64,000 nucleotides of DNA from Halobacillus yeomjeoni (GTDB lineage Bacteria > Bacillota > Bacilli > Bacillales > Halobacillaceae), in contig NZ_JAIVAI010000001.1 of assembly GCF_020171525.1 (NCBI RefSeq), forward strand, positions 372,001 through 436,000. Reading direction: 5' to 3'. Positions 51,672-60,582 of this stretch are shown piece after piece. The notes below the pieces were generated by a model that did not search any database, was not told the origin of the DNA, and worked only from the letters and a program-made list of their open reading frames with translations. Both the position numbers and the translations under genes were made by a program. Position 1 is the stretch's first letter, and the number at the start of each line of letters is the position of its first letter.

Positions 51672-52769
51672 CTATTCACGACGGAAGAACACCTTTTTGG
51701 TGAACACGGCGAACTCCAGTTTTTCAATGGTGTCACAATAATGTTCTTCGATGTCTCCTGTATGTCCTTTGCCATCCTTTTTAAAATAAGGGAATACTTT
51801 CATATCTTTAAACCAATCCCCGGGTTTGGCTGACTGATGGGTCCAGTCTTCCCAAGCCTTCTCCAATGTCGGGCTGAAGATACGAGGAGCCCCTGCCCCC
51901 ATCTTACAAGGTTTTTCAGCAGATTCACCTGGTAAAGTCTCTTTTACGTCGTTAAAAACTTCAGGCCAGTAATCTTTGCGTGATCCCGTGTGAGGATGAT
52001 CTCCAGCCCAAGATACAATGGCCTCTAACTTTTCTGAAAATAACAGCTTATATAGGACGATTCCAATCGATATGCGGTCATGCAGAGACGAAAAGTGGTG
52101 GACAGTATCGCCGACCAACTTCGTTTTCTTTTCATCAAACGGAAATAGAATTTGATTCATGTCAAACAAGTCTTGAAGTTTGAATGAAAGAGTCTCAACA
52201 ACCGTGTCTTTGTATAGGGAATTGTGAACGACACGGTTTTCAATATAGTTTTGCTCGTTGATGATGAGCGCAGTTGTCAATAAGCTGCTTGATTGGTGTT
52301 CCCAAAAATGCTTCCAATTCGGAATCATGAATGAGGAAACACCAATTGCCGGAAGCAAATGAAAGAGAGGTGTACCTGCTTTTTTACTTTCGGCATACAA
52401 CAGTAGTTGTGGATAGGCATCTTGAAAAATAAGCCAGTTGCCTCTTTCCAAAAATACGAAAAAATCAATTTGTTCTTTGCCCGTAATCAGGCGCGGAAGG
52501 AATTCCCCTTTCAAGTCCGTCATGTTCCACCCGGCATTTCTGGATACAAGGTGAGCGAGTAGAGCCCAATGGATTTCTCGGTTCTTTAGATAAAAATTCA
52601 AATAAGCCATTGTTCTGGTCACATTGTTGCGATTTTCGTTTTGAGTAACAACACGGATACGATTGATCAAAGCTTTTTCTTTCATAGAAAGGGAAGGTGT
52701 TTTGGCGGGGTGCTGTAAATAATCCTTCAAATGTTTTTTAAGTTGTTGTATAGGTTTATTCCTCCACAT
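51672..52769 (-). CDS. DUF2515 protein (YppC-like)
   Basis: A 365-residue protein with the DUF2515 pattern: NRIRVVTQNENRNNVTRTMAYLNFYLK near residue 38 (cited as VTQNENRNNVTRT), HWALLAHLVSRNAGWNMTDL near 80, and later GAGAPRIFSPTLEKAWEDW. No signal peptide. Function unknown in any organism to my knowledge. The ATG at 52769 has AAGGAGG eight bases upstream; a GTG at 52775 is too close. It is divergent from the cyclase gene with 74 bases between. Confidence 0.85.
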   Translation of the reverse strand: MWRNKPIQQLKKHLKDYLQHPAKTPSLSMKEKALINRIRVVTQNENRNNVTRTMAYLNFYLKNREIHWALLAHLVSRNAGWNMTDLKGEFLPRLITGKEQIDFFVFLERGNWLIFQDAYPQLLLYAESKKAGTPLFHLLPAIGVSSFMIPNWKHFWEHQSSSLLTTALIINEQNYIENRVVHNSLYKDTVVETLSFKLQDLFDMNQILFPFDEKKTKLVGDTVHHFSSLHDRISIGIVLYKLLFSEKLEAIVSWAGDHPHTGSRKDYWPEVFNDVKETLPGESAEKPCKMGAGAPRIFSPTLEKAWEDWTHQSAKPGDWFKDMKVFPYFKKDGKGHTGDIEEHYCDTIEKLEFAVFTKKVFFRRE

Positions 52770-52843
52770 TGACACTTCCTCCTTCTATCAATTGCTCTTG
52801 TGAATAAGTATGGGGTAATCAACGATGAAATGGGTGGATAGCA

Positions 52844-54724
52844 ATGATCGAACAGGTTCAAATGGAAATGGACAGATTGGTTCGTCAGCTCCAAGCTGAT
52901 CAACGCGAAGATGGCTCATGGGATTATGCATTTGATACTGGGATCATGACAGATGCTTACATGATTATTTTATTGCGGATACTGGAAATCGATGACGAAG
53001 AGTTGGTTTACAAGTTGACACAGCGGATAGAAAGCAAGCAGGAAGATAACGGGAGTTGGAAGCTTTACCATAATGAAAAAGCGGGGAACCTTTCGAGAAC
53101 GATTGAAGCATACATCGCTTTACATGTTTCTGGCGTGTATTCAAAAGAGTATCCTGCCCTGCAAAAATCAAAACAGTTCATCATCGCTCATGGGGGTATT
53201 GGGAAAGCAGGAGCATTTACAAAACTCCTGTTGATTCTTTTAGGGCAGCGCTCTTGGCCCAAACATTTTCCAGTCCCCATCGGTGCTCTTTTATTACCTT
53301 CCTATTTCCCGGTCAATATTTACCGTATTTCTGTTTTCGGCCGTGCCAATATCATTCCTATTCTTCTCTTTGCCCACCAAAAATATCAAGTGGATCTTTC
53401 CATTGACTTATCGGACTTACAAGTTAGAAATCATGAAAGTGATCACACAGAATTCTTTCAAATGGAAGAGTGGCGGGGGTATTTCAATTCTGCTATTGAT
53501 CAGTTCAAGTCCTATTTGCATACTTTTTTTCATTTTAATCAAGCGGCGGTCGACTTCGCCAAAGAGTACATGATGAAAAGAATTGAACCGGATGGCACAT
53601 TTCTAAGTTATTTCAGCTCGACTTTTTACATGATTATCGCTCTTTTATCTACCGGATATGAAAAAACAAGTCCTGTTATTTTAAACGCAGTTGAAGGACT
53701 TAAAGCCATGGAGACGACGATTGATGGGTGGCCTCATATCCAATATACGACGGCAGGTGTGTGGAATACATCCCTGATCAGCAGTGCACTTCAGGAAGCG
53801 GGTGTGGAAGCTGAAAATCCTATGATTGTGAAGGCCAATCACTTTTTATTGACACGCCAGCATACCCTGTTCGGGGACTGGATTCTTCACAATACACGGG
53901 CGCTCCCTGGGGGATGGGGGTTTTCAAATATAAACATGATCAATCCTGATGTTGATGATACGACTGCAAGCTTAAGAGCGGTTATTGGTCATTCGATCCT
54001 TCGTCCTGAATGGATGCAGGCATGGTCCCGGGGGCTGCAATGGACATTAAGTATGCAGAATGATGACGGAGGTTGGCCGGCATTTGAAAGGGGGGTAGGG
54101 GATGAACTTTTGAAGTGGGTGCCTGTGAAAGGAGCAGCATTCGTTTTATCAGATGCTTCCTCTGCGGATCTTACAGGAAGAACATTAGAATTTCTCGGAA
54201 ACACTTCGAAATTGAACAAAGACCACCCTCAAATGATAGCCGGTAAAAAGTGGCTCAAGGAAAATCAACGCGCGGATGGCTCATGGTATGGAAGGTGGGG
54301 GATCTGCTATATCTATGGAACGTGGGCGGCCATGACCGGTTTGATGGCCGCCGGGGAAAAACAGACCACACCTGCCGTTCAAAGAGGTGTGGATTGGCTG
54401 GAGCGTATTCAAAATAAAGATGGGGGATGGGGAGAGTCTTGTGAAAGCGATCTGAAGAAACAATATGTTCCATTGGAAAAAAGCACACTCACCCATACGG
54501 CGTGGGCACTGGAAGCATTAATAGCTGTCTCAGACTTTCCTACTGATCAAATCAATCGAGGGATTCAGTATTTGGTGAAGGAAGGGCAGGGAACAGGATG
54601 GGAGTACGATTACCCGAAAGGGCAGGGGATGGGAGGAGAATTTTATATCCATTATCATAGTTATCGTTACATTTGGCCTCTCCAGACGTTAAGTCGGTAT
54701 ATAAAGAAGTATTCATTTCTGTAA
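52844..54724 (+). CDS. sqhC: Squalene-hopene/sporulenol-type terpene cyclase
   Basis: A 626-residue cyclase with two alpha-barrel domains. The catalytic DxDD motif appears as NPDVDDTTASLRAV near residue 366. QW-type repeats are present: QADQREDGSWDYAF (near 19), QEDNGSWKLYH (near 66), MQNDDGGWPAFERG (near 403), RADGSWYGRWGICYIYGTW (cited as RADGSWYGRWG, near 475) and QNKDGGWGESC. In B. subtilis SqhC makes sporulenol from tetraprenyl-beta-curcumene; other family members make hopene from squalene. Which substrate is used cannot be told. It would use IspA-derived prenyl units. Confidence 0.9.
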   Translation: MIEQVQMEMDRLVRQLQADQREDGSWDYAFDTGIMTDAYMIILLRILEIDDEELVYKLTQRIESKQEDNGSWKLYHNEKAGNLSRTIEAYIALHVSGVYSKEYPALQKSKQFIIAHGGIGKAGAFTKLLLILLGQRSWPKHFPVPIGALLLPSYFPVNIYRISVFGRANIIPILLFAHQKYQVDLSIDLSDLQVRNHESDHTEFFQMEEWRGYFNSAIDQFKSYLHTFFHFNQAAVDFAKEYMMKRIEPDGTFLSYFSSTFYMIIALLSTGYEKTSPVILNAVEGLKAMETTIDGWPHIQYTTAGVWNTSLISSALQEAGVEAENPMIVKANHFLLTRQHTLFGDWILHNTRALPGGWGFSNINMINPDVDDTTASLRAVIGHSILRPEWMQAWSRGLQWTLSMQNDDGGWPAFERGVGDELLKWVPVKGAAFVLSDASSADLTGRTLEFLGNTSKLNKDHPQMIAGKKWLKENQRADGSWYGRWGICYIYGTWAAMTGLMAAGEKQTTPAVQRGVDWLERIQNKDGGWGESCESDLKKQYVPLEKSTLTHTAWALEALIAVSDFPTDQINRGIQYLVKEGQGTGWEYDYPKGQGMGGEFYIHYHSYRYIWPLQTLSRYIKKYSFL

Positions 54725-54810
54725 AACATTATACAAATATAGCAGGGAATTGACTGGAAAACTCGAATTGTAATAGAAAGGAAACCATTTTCAATTAAGG
54801 GTGTGCAGAA

Positions 54811-55551
54811 ATGAAAACACTGATGTCCGAACAAGTGCTGGACCGGTTATCGATAGGCGTGCTGGCCATTGATAATCAATGCAGAGTAACTGAAATCAAC
54901 ACTCAAGGTGAAGAACTTTTACAATTAACAAAAGAAAATGCGCTTGGAAAAAGTATGTTCGAATTGTTTTCTGATGCTCCCGAGGAAGTTCGACACGTGG
55001 AAAGGACGATTGAAACTCAAAAAGAAACCAACATTGCAGCAATGCCCTACCATTGGGGAAAGTACGATATGTACTTATCCATAAAAACGAAGCTTTTACG
55101 GGACCAGGGTGAAATTGTAGGAGCGATGGTCGAATTTGGCGATGTCACTGGTTTTTATGAAGAGCAGCGGAGATTGATCAACCAGATGGAGGATATGTGT
55201 GTAAACATCATACCTTTGTATGATAAAACAGCATTATTTCCTTTACAGCCGGTACTGACGGAGGTTGATTTTTCCCACGTGCTTGACGAAATTTTAAATA
55301 AACTTGCTGATATGGATATTGACTCGCTCATTATCGATTTTTCTACAATCTTTCATATCGATCATGTGCTTTTCGATAAACTGAACAAACTTATTCAGTC
55401 CATTACTTTGATGGGAGTCCAAGTAGTCGTTTCAGGTATGAAACCAGCCCTGGCTAAAGGGTGGGTAGGTTCCAATATCCCTTCTTTGAAGATGCTGTTT
55501 TTCTCTAGTCTGAATGATGCTTTGAAATACCTGGAAAAGGAAGTCGAATAA
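54811..55551 (+). CDS. PAS-STAS regulator (RsbR-like)
   Basis: A 246-residue cytoplasmic protein: a PAS domain at about 8-125 (LSIGVLAIDNQCRVTEINTQGEELL, cited as VLAIDNQCRVTEINTQG, then MVEFGDVTGFYEEQRRLINQM) and a STAS domain at about 145-245 with SLIIDFSTIFHIDHVLFDKL and MGVQVVVSGMKPALAKGWV. RsbR paralogues and BofC-like sensors have this type of STAS tail; the PAS part lacks the LOV Cys motif (NCRFLQ). The Ser in DFST sits where STAS phospho-sites are found. It could be a stressosome subunit; the ATG has GGGTGTG upstream. Confidence 0.85.
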   Translation: MKTLMSEQVLDRLSIGVLAIDNQCRVTEINTQGEELLQLTKENALGKSMFELFSDAPEEVRHVERTIETQKETNIAAMPYHWGKYDMYLSIKTKLLRDQGEIVGAMVEFGDVTGFYEEQRRLINQMEDMCVNIIPLYDKTALFPLQPVLTEVDFSHVLDEILNKLADMDIDSLIIDFSTIFHIDHVLFDKLNKLIQSITLMGVQVVVSGMKPALAKGWVGSNIPSLKMLFFSSLNDALKYLEKEVE

Positions 55552-55651
55552 AGGCCGGAAAGAAAGTTCGGATTTACCTCTAAAAATTCAAGGGGCTGGC
55601 TGTTTTTAGCAAGTCCCTTTTACACGTTTATCAGGAAGGAAGTGTATAACT

Positions 55652-56683
55652 ATGACGGTTACAGCAGGGAGAAAAGGACAACACGTAAGCAGCACCATTG
55701 AAAAAGAGGGTTTTTCAGGTTCTATTGTTGTGAAGGTGAGCAGTGAAACGCGGTTAGCCCAGGCGAACGGAGATGCGGACAGGGCGAATGGCAGAAGAAA
55801 TGGAATTGAAACCAGGTTTGGAATCGCCTCAGGGAGTAAGTTGTTTACAGCGGTTGCGATTGCAAAACTTGTAGAAGAAGGTTCGTTATCTTTCGAGACT
55901 CCTATTAAGGATATTTTAGGGGATGAGTTTCCGAATTTCCACAAAGATTTAACCGTCCATCACTTGTTGACTCATACATCTGGCATACCGGATTATTTTG
56001 ATGAAGCAGTCATGGATAATTATGAGGACCTGTGGAAAGAGATTCCCATGTATCAAATAAGAAAAACCGAAGACTTCTTCCCTTTGTTCAAAGACAAAGC
56101 CATGATGTTTCATCCAGGTGAGAAGTTTCATTATAACAATGCTGGATACATCATGCTCGGATACATAGTGGAAAAATTATCAGGTATGAATATACAACAG
56201 TTTATACAAGAACAAATCTTTATTCCGGCCGGGATGATGGATTCTGGTTATTTCAGGTTGGATCAGCTGCCAGAGCGATGTGCCTGGGGGCACATCCAAC
56301 TTGATGATGGGCGTTGGAAAACGAATATGTATTCCGTTCCAGTCATAGGGGGTGCCGATGGAGGTGCATTTGTGACTGGCCCTGATATGGTTAAGTTTTG
56401 GGAAGCATTCATGGAAAATGCGCTGCTTTCTGAAGAGGTTACCGGGCAAATGTTGAATCCTTTTGTTTCCGTCAAAGAAGGGGTGCAATATGGGTACGGA
56501 ATATGGATAAATTCAAAGGACAATAAAGTAAGCAAATATCACGTTATGGGGTATGACCCTGGTGTGAGTTTTCACTCCGCGTATTATCCGGAGACAAATG
56601 GGATAGCTGTGATTTTATCTAATCAATGCTCAGGGGCTTTCTCCATTACGAAGGCTATTGAAGAATCAGAACGATTATATTAA
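55652..56683 (+). CDS. Serine hydrolase, beta-lactamase class C/esterase family
   Basis: A 343-residue protein. The S-x-x-K pair is seen in FGIASGSKLFTAVAIAKL near residue 64 (SGSK), the Y-x-N motif in HYNNAGYIMLGYIVEKLSG near 165, and a G-Y-G-x-W segment in YGYGIWINS near 283 followed by VMGYDPGVSFHSAYYPE, where a H-x-G motif is usual; here the order is MGYDPG. No signal peptide, so a cytoplasmic esterase or peptidase role is more likely than beta-lactamase. AGGAAGGA precedes the ATG. Confidence 0.88.
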   Translation: MTVTAGRKGQHVSSTIEKEGFSGSIVVKVSSETRLAQANGDADRANGRRNGIETRFGIASGSKLFTAVAIAKLVEEGSLSFETPIKDILGDEFPNFHKDLTVHHLLTHTSGIPDYFDEAVMDNYEDLWKEIPMYQIRKTEDFFPLFKDKAMMFHPGEKFHYNNAGYIMLGYIVEKLSGMNIQQFIQEQIFIPAGMMDSGYFRLDQLPERCAWGHIQLDDGRWKTNMYSVPVIGGADGGAFVTGPDMVKFWEAFMENALLSEEVTGQMLNPFVSVKEGVQYGYGIWINSKDNKVSKYHVMGYDPGVSFHSAYYPETNGIAVILSNQCSGAFSITKAIEESERLY

Positions 56684-56721
56684 CCAAACATCGTTACAAC
56701 CAAAAGAAGAGGAGAAACCCA

Positions 56722-57483
56722 ATGAAAAAAGTCATCGAACATAACTCGAAAATCTGGGATCGGAAAGTAGAAGAAAGCGTAACTTACACCCGTGCGGTCT
56801 CATCTGAAGTCATTGAAAAAAGCAGACGGGGGGATTGGCAGATTGGAGTGACTGCAGATAAGCAGGTGCCTCGTAGTTGGTTCCCGGAAAGTGTAGAAGG
56901 TTTGAAGGTCCTTTGTTTAGCTTCTGGTGGAGGGCAGCAGGGACCGATACTTGCTGCAGCTGGAGCTGAAGTAACCGTGGTCGATATATCAGTGAAGCAG
57001 CTGGAGCAGGACCAAGCAGTTGCAGTTAGGGACAACTTGAAGATTCATACGGTCCAGGCTGAAATGACGAATCTTCCGATGTTTGAGGATAAAAGTTTTG
57101 ATTTAATCGTGCACCCCGTATCCAATGTATTCATAGAGGATGTACACCCTGTTTGGAAAGAATGCGCCCGGGTTCTCAAGGATCAAGGAGTATTGATCTC
57201 CGGGTTTATGAACCCTGCCTTATATTTATTTGATGAACAAAAAGAAGATAAGGGGATACTCGAAGTCGCTTATACCCTTCCTTATTCCTCTTTAGATGAT
57301 GAAAAAGCTGATCCCGATGAAGCACTTGAATTCAGTCATACACTCGAGGATCAGTTGCGAGGGCAGATGGAAGCAGGCTTTGTACTTACCGGTTTTTACG
57401 AAGACGATTTTGGAGGCGGCCGTACGATTGATCGTTATATGAAGTCCATGATGGCCACAAGAGCAGTAAAGTTCAGCGTGTAG
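56722..57483 (+). CDS. Class I SAM-dependent methyltransferase
   Basis: A 253-residue methyltransferase of the methyltransf_11/25 type. The SAM-binding motif I is LKVLCLASGGGQQGPILAAAGAEVTVVDIS (cited as VLCLASGGGQQGPILA, near residue 58), with the acidic post-I VVDISVKQLEQ; FEDKSFDLIVHPVSNVFIEDV is motif II region. SWFPESVEGLKVLCL upstream is common in this subfamily. Target unknown. AGAGGAGAAA precedes the ATG. A separate gene, 38 bases after the serine hydrolase. Confidence 0.9.
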   Translation: MKKVIEHNSKIWDRKVEESVTYTRAVSSEVIEKSRRGDWQIGVTADKQVPRSWFPESVEGLKVLCLASGGGQQGPILAAAGAEVTVVDISVKQLEQDQAVAVRDNLKIHTVQAEMTNLPMFEDKSFDLIVHPVSNVFIEDVHPVWKECARVLKDQGVLISGFMNPALYLFDEQKEDKGILEVAYTLPYSSLDDEKADPDEALEFSHTLEDQLRGQMEAGFVLTGFYEDDFGGGRTIDRYMKSMMATRAVKFSV

Positions 57484-57513
57484 GGATAAATATTTCATAG
57501 AGAGGCTGAAATT

Positions 57514-58170
57514 ATGAAAAAGATGAAAGCGTTTGTAACGGGGTTGTTGGTTACCGGGCTACTTTTTGGATGCCAGTCTGCTGATGCTGTTGGTGACAAA
57601 GAAGGGGAAGTGACGGCAGCCGGTTCAGAAGTAATCAACAAACAAAGTGGAAAGATCGATCATTTGACTGAAGCGAACGATGAGCTGAAGTCTCAAGTCA
57701 AAGCTTTGGAAATGGAACTTGATTTTACTAAAGAAGAAGTTGAAATCTACAGCGGTATCGCGCGTAAAATGGTTAACGATGCAAATGTCAAAGAGTTGAG
57801 TCAATTGGCAGAAATGCTATGGGAATATAAGCTGATGGTCAATGACCAACCCATTCCGAAAAATGGCAAAGTGAAGGTTGATGATGAAAACGTGTCTTTA
57901 TCGATTGTTCAACAACAGCCTTCAGTAAGTATCCTCCCCAATGGAATGTTGTCAGAAGGAAAAATAAGCGGTGAATACTTTGATCATATCGTGGACATGA
58001 ATGCAGAACCGGATAACACCTATGGTTCTGATGGAACGTTAGTAACGGGAATGCACTATGATTTTAATCATGTGGAAAAAGAATTCCCGCTTAAGATCAT
58101 GATCACCGAAGAATTAAAGGAACGGCTTGGGATGACAACTACAAGCATTGTAGTCTCCATCCCTGAATAA
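57514..58170 (+). CDS. Putative lipoprotein, function unknown
   Basis: A 218-residue exported protein. The N-terminus MKKMKAFVTGLLVTGLLFGC is a type II signal peptide with lipobox LFGC, so Cys20 would be lipidated. A coiled coil follows (about 45-75: LTEANDELKSQVKALEMELDFTKEEVE, cited as LTEANDELKSQVKALEMEL), then a soluble domain ending VSIPE. Not recognised beyond that. GAGAGGC precedes the ATG. Confidence 0.85.
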   Translation: MKKMKAFVTGLLVTGLLFGCQSADAVGDKEGEVTAAGSEVINKQSGKIDHLTEANDELKSQVKALEMELDFTKEEVEIYSGIARKMVNDANVKELSQLAEMLWEYKLMVNDQPIPKNGKVKVDDENVSLSIVQQQPSVSILPNGMLSEGKISGEYFDHIVDMNAEPDNTYGSDGTLVTGMHYDFNHVEKEFPLKIMITEELKERLGMTTTSIVVSIPE

Positions 58171-58297
58171 AAGAAACAAAGTTTCGTATGAAGAATCTGG
58201 AATTTCTTAAACAAGTCGAAATAGTAGTGTGTTCTCTCATGATAGGCTGGGTTTTTTGGACTGATTCTAAAACGAGGAAAGCGGGGGAGAAACAAGT

Positions 58298-59029
58298 ATG
58301 AAATTTGCTGTCATCTCTGATATCCACGGCAATGCACCTGCATTGAATGCTGTTTTGGATGAAATCCACCAAATTGGAGGGGTTGGCCACATATATTGTT
58401 TAGGAGATATGATTGGAATCGGTCCACATACCAACGAGGTAATGGATATCTTGTGTAACCGAACGGACGTATCGATGATCACTGGTAATCATGATGAGGC
58501 TGTGCTTGCTCTTCTTAATGACGAAGATTACCCAGGAAGCCACTCGCATATCAGAGAACATCATGAATGGGTGGCAGAGGAACTCGAAAATTCCTATATG
58601 ACTGAATTAAATAAGCTCTCCCGAACGATTGAGGAGCAGATCGAAGGTCATTCTCTATTTTTCACTCATTACCAATACCATGATCAAGATGCTCCTATAC
58701 ATAAAGATCCTTTGAGCTCTATTGTAAAACCCAGCTTGAAAAACATGAAAAAGTTATTCCGGAACTGCCAACATACTTTTATCGGCTTCGGCCATCACCA
58801 CCCGGTTCACTATTATCAAAGTTCAACGACTACTTTTTTAAATGCTGGATCATTAGGGTGCCAAAAGGGCGGCGTTGCACCTTATGCCATCATTGATGTT
58901 AAACAGGGAGATATAAAAGTTGCATTAAAGCGAGCGTCCTATGACAAGACGGATTTTCTTGAATCGTATGAAAAGTTGAACGTCCCGGATCGTTGGAACT
59001 TGTTGAAAATTTTTCATGGGGTGGGTTAG
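58298..59029 (+). CDS. Metallophosphoesterase (YfcE-like)
   Basis: A 243-residue calcineurin-type phosphoesterase. Metal motifs are seen in order: KFAVISDIHGNAPALNAVL (DxH, near residue 8), YCLGDMIGIGPH (GD, near 40), ITGNHDEAVL (GNHD, near 65), FFTHYQYH (near 125) and FIGFGHHHPVHYY (GHxH, near 168). It acts on an unidentified phosphodiester or phosphoprotein; homologues with this build include YvnB-like and ApaH-like proteins. GGGGGAG precedes the ATG. Confidence 0.9.
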   Translation: MKFAVISDIHGNAPALNAVLDEIHQIGGVGHIYCLGDMIGIGPHTNEVMDILCNRTDVSMITGNHDEAVLALLNDEDYPGSHSHIREHHEWVAEELENSYMTELNKLSRTIEEQIEGHSLFFTHYQYHDQDAPIHKDPLSSIVKPSLKNMKKLFRNCQHTFIGFGHHHPVHYYQSSTTTFLNAGSLGCQKGGVAPYAIIDVKQGDIKVALKRASYDKTDFLESYEKLNVPDRWNLLKIFHGVG

Positions 59030-59290
59030 CTGTTGAACATAGAATTCATTCGATGAAAGTTCGCGCGTTATTATCGCAGTGTGGGGATTTTAGATGCTGT
59101 AGCAAACAGGGAGGCTTTCAGGATGATCGCCTTCCTCAAAAATTTCCTTCACATTCTCCCTTTTCCCAATTTCTCCTTAACTTCCGCATCATATACATGC
59201 TTCCACTTATAAACTATTTTCTTTGAAGTGAAACCAAACCAAATCTTACACGTACGTATAGTAGATGTAGCAAAAGGGAGAGTGTTTGAG

Positions 59291-59629
59291 GTGTGGTTCG
59301 GTATCATTGGAATGGTAATTCTATTTGTGGGTATGTTCTTCTTATTCAATTGGCTTATGGGTTATCGAAAAGGTCACATACAAATAGATCTAGATGAAAG
59401 ATATTTCAATCACAAGGAATATATAAAGGCTATACAAGGGGAATTGGAAAAGAGAGGCTACCAAGCGGAGTATCTCGGAAATCATGAGTTTGAGATTGAC
59501 GGAAAATCTTTTCTCTTCCTGGAAAGGAATGTGAGCATGGGAGGAGTCCCTTTACAGCGTACAATCTTGAAGCCGAACAAAAATGAGAGGGAAGAGAACT
59601 TAAATGAACAGCATCGTAACGGCAGTTAA
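59291..59629 (+). CDS. Small membrane protein, hypothetical
   Basis: A 112-residue protein with one N-terminal membrane helix (WFGIIGMVILFVGMFFLFNWLMG) and a soluble tail (QIDLDERYFNHKEYIKAIQGELEKRGYQAEYL) with an alpha-beta look. I place the start at the GTG at 59291 because GGGAG lies about ten bases upstream; the frame is open from 59228. It begins a run of very small membrane-protein genes up to 60582. Not recognised. Confidence 0.6.
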   Translation: MWFGIIGMVILFVGMFFLFNWLMGYRKGHIQIDLDERYFNHKEYIKAIQGELEKRGYQAEYLGNHEFEIDGKSFLFLERNVSMGGVPLQRTILKPNKNEREENLNEQHRNGS

Positions 59630-59759
59630 AGATATGGCATTAGACTTGTATGCCATGATCAGAGGCTTTTTATATGGCTTTCTTTTGGTCACTTTATTCA
59701 TTATAGTCATTGGATTGGTGATCGCAGCGGTAGTTTGGTTGAAAGGTTTAATCTTTTAA
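59604..59759 (+). CDS. 51-residue single-helix membrane protein, hypothetical
   Basis: An ORF overlapping the end of the previous gene. N-terminal amphipathic part (MNSIVTAVKDMALDLYAMIRGF) then a membrane helix (LYGFLLVTLFIIVIGLVIAAVVWL) and a short GLIF end. The ribosome binding site is weak (GAAGAGAA) but the 26-base overlap with its upstream neighbour suggests coupling. Not recognised. Confidence 0.55.
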   Translation: MNSIVTAVKDMALDLYAMIRGFLYGFLLVTLFIIVIGLVIAAVVWLKGLIF

Positions 59760-59847
59760 AAGAGTTGCTGGTGAAAGGGTACATATCCCTTTCTACTGTA
59801 TACCGTAATCAAAAATACCCGGAAAGTGTGGAGAAAGGAGAAACAAA

Positions 59848-60015
59848 ATGGACTTTTTCTTCTATATCACTATAATTGTCGCGTTGTCATTCATTTACGG
59901 AGCTTATGAAAAAAAGAAGAACCATGATTTGAGGAAAAAAGAGATTGAACTGGAGCATCGAAAACTGGATTTACAGATGATAGATGCAGATCGAGATTCA
60001 TTTGATAGAAAGTAA
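59848..60015 (+). CDS. 55-residue membrane protein, hypothetical
   Basis: A protein with an N-terminal membrane helix (MDFFFYITIIVALSFIYGAY) and a strongly charged helical tail (KKKNHDLRKKEIELEHRKLDLQ). GAAAGGAG is eight bases before the ATG, so translation is likely. Not recognised. Confidence 0.65.
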   Translation: MDFFFYITIIVALSFIYGAYEKKKNHDLRKKEIELEHRKLDLQMIDADRDSFDRK

Positions 60016-60075
60016 AAGGGAAGCCAGCCACACTTCCCGAATTCCTAAAAAAACCTTCATAAAGGAGATGTTCAA

Positions 60076-60183
60076 ATGGGTTTCTGGATTCCGATATTGA
60101 CCGGTTTGCTTACGGTCATCGGTCTATTCGGTGCATCTCATTTTTATTTCAGTTCAGAAGAACAATCAAACGAAAAAAAGTGA
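60076..60183 (+). CDS. 35-residue membrane protein, hypothetical
   Basis: MGFWIPILTGLLTVIGLFGASHF is a single membrane helix, followed by a short charged tail (YFSSEEQSNEKK). AAAGGAG precedes the ATG by nine bases. Small and below ordinary ORF cutoffs; the strong ribosome binding site is the main support. Confidence 0.55.
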   Translation: MGFWIPILTGLLTVIGLFGASHFYFSSEEQSNEKK

Positions 60184-60330
60184 ACAAACTTTACTTGTAT
60201 TAAAAGCTAAGAATATCAATGGTCTGATTTATTTGGAAGAGTTCAAGCAGCCAAGTAGTGGAAGTGTGATCTGTATTAATTTTCGTTATGAGAGAGTCTG
60301 AAGCACTTCTTGATATAGGAGGAAAATTCC

Positions 60331-60582
60331 ATGAATTTTATCGTCAACGGTCTGGATTACTTGTTTTCCAATAAAAGAAGACTTATATATATGAGCCTCA
60401 ATCAAAAAGAGTATTATACGGTCATATCCAAACTGAAGGCTGCAGGTATCAAGTACCGAATCACAACGACTTCAAGTTATTCCGGGGGAGGAATATATAG
60501 TGATTATGGTCAGGAGTATAAATTTTATGTCAAAAAGCAGGATGAAGATGAAGCTTTAGAGGCCATACATAAAAAAGTATAA
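60331..60582 (+). CDS. Small soluble protein, hypothetical, 83 residues
   Basis: A protein with an N-terminal LDYLFSNKRRLIYMSLNQKE and a compact alpha-beta part (YYTVISKLKAAGIKYRITTT, YKFYVKKQDEDEALEAIHKK). The latter resembles the DUF2007/PII-like pattern of short proteins that pair a helix with K-x-Y-R strands, but I cannot name it. AGGAGG lies eight bases before the ATG at 60331. Confidence 0.7.
   Translation: MNFIVNGLDYLFSNKRRLIYMSLNQKEYYTVISKLKAAGIKYRITTTSSYSGGGIYSDYGQEYKFYVKKQDEDEALEAIHKKV

Noticed and set aside
55575-55622. Hairpin-like stretch after the PAS-STAS gene (AGGGGCT.. AGCAAGTCCC) as terminator
   Set aside because: The stem is irregular and the T run is short; possible but too weak to list.
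59149-59349. Minus-strand ORF with segment KIVYKWKHVYDAEVKEKLG
   Set aside because: It lies opposite the start of the 59291 gene and has no convincing ribosome binding site; the sequence alone does not settle it.
60145-60301. Overlapping frame starting GTG (VHLIFISVQKNNQ) behind the 35-codon gene
   Set aside because: No ribosome binding site and no similarity to anything I know; could be a frameshift remnant but evidence is too thin.
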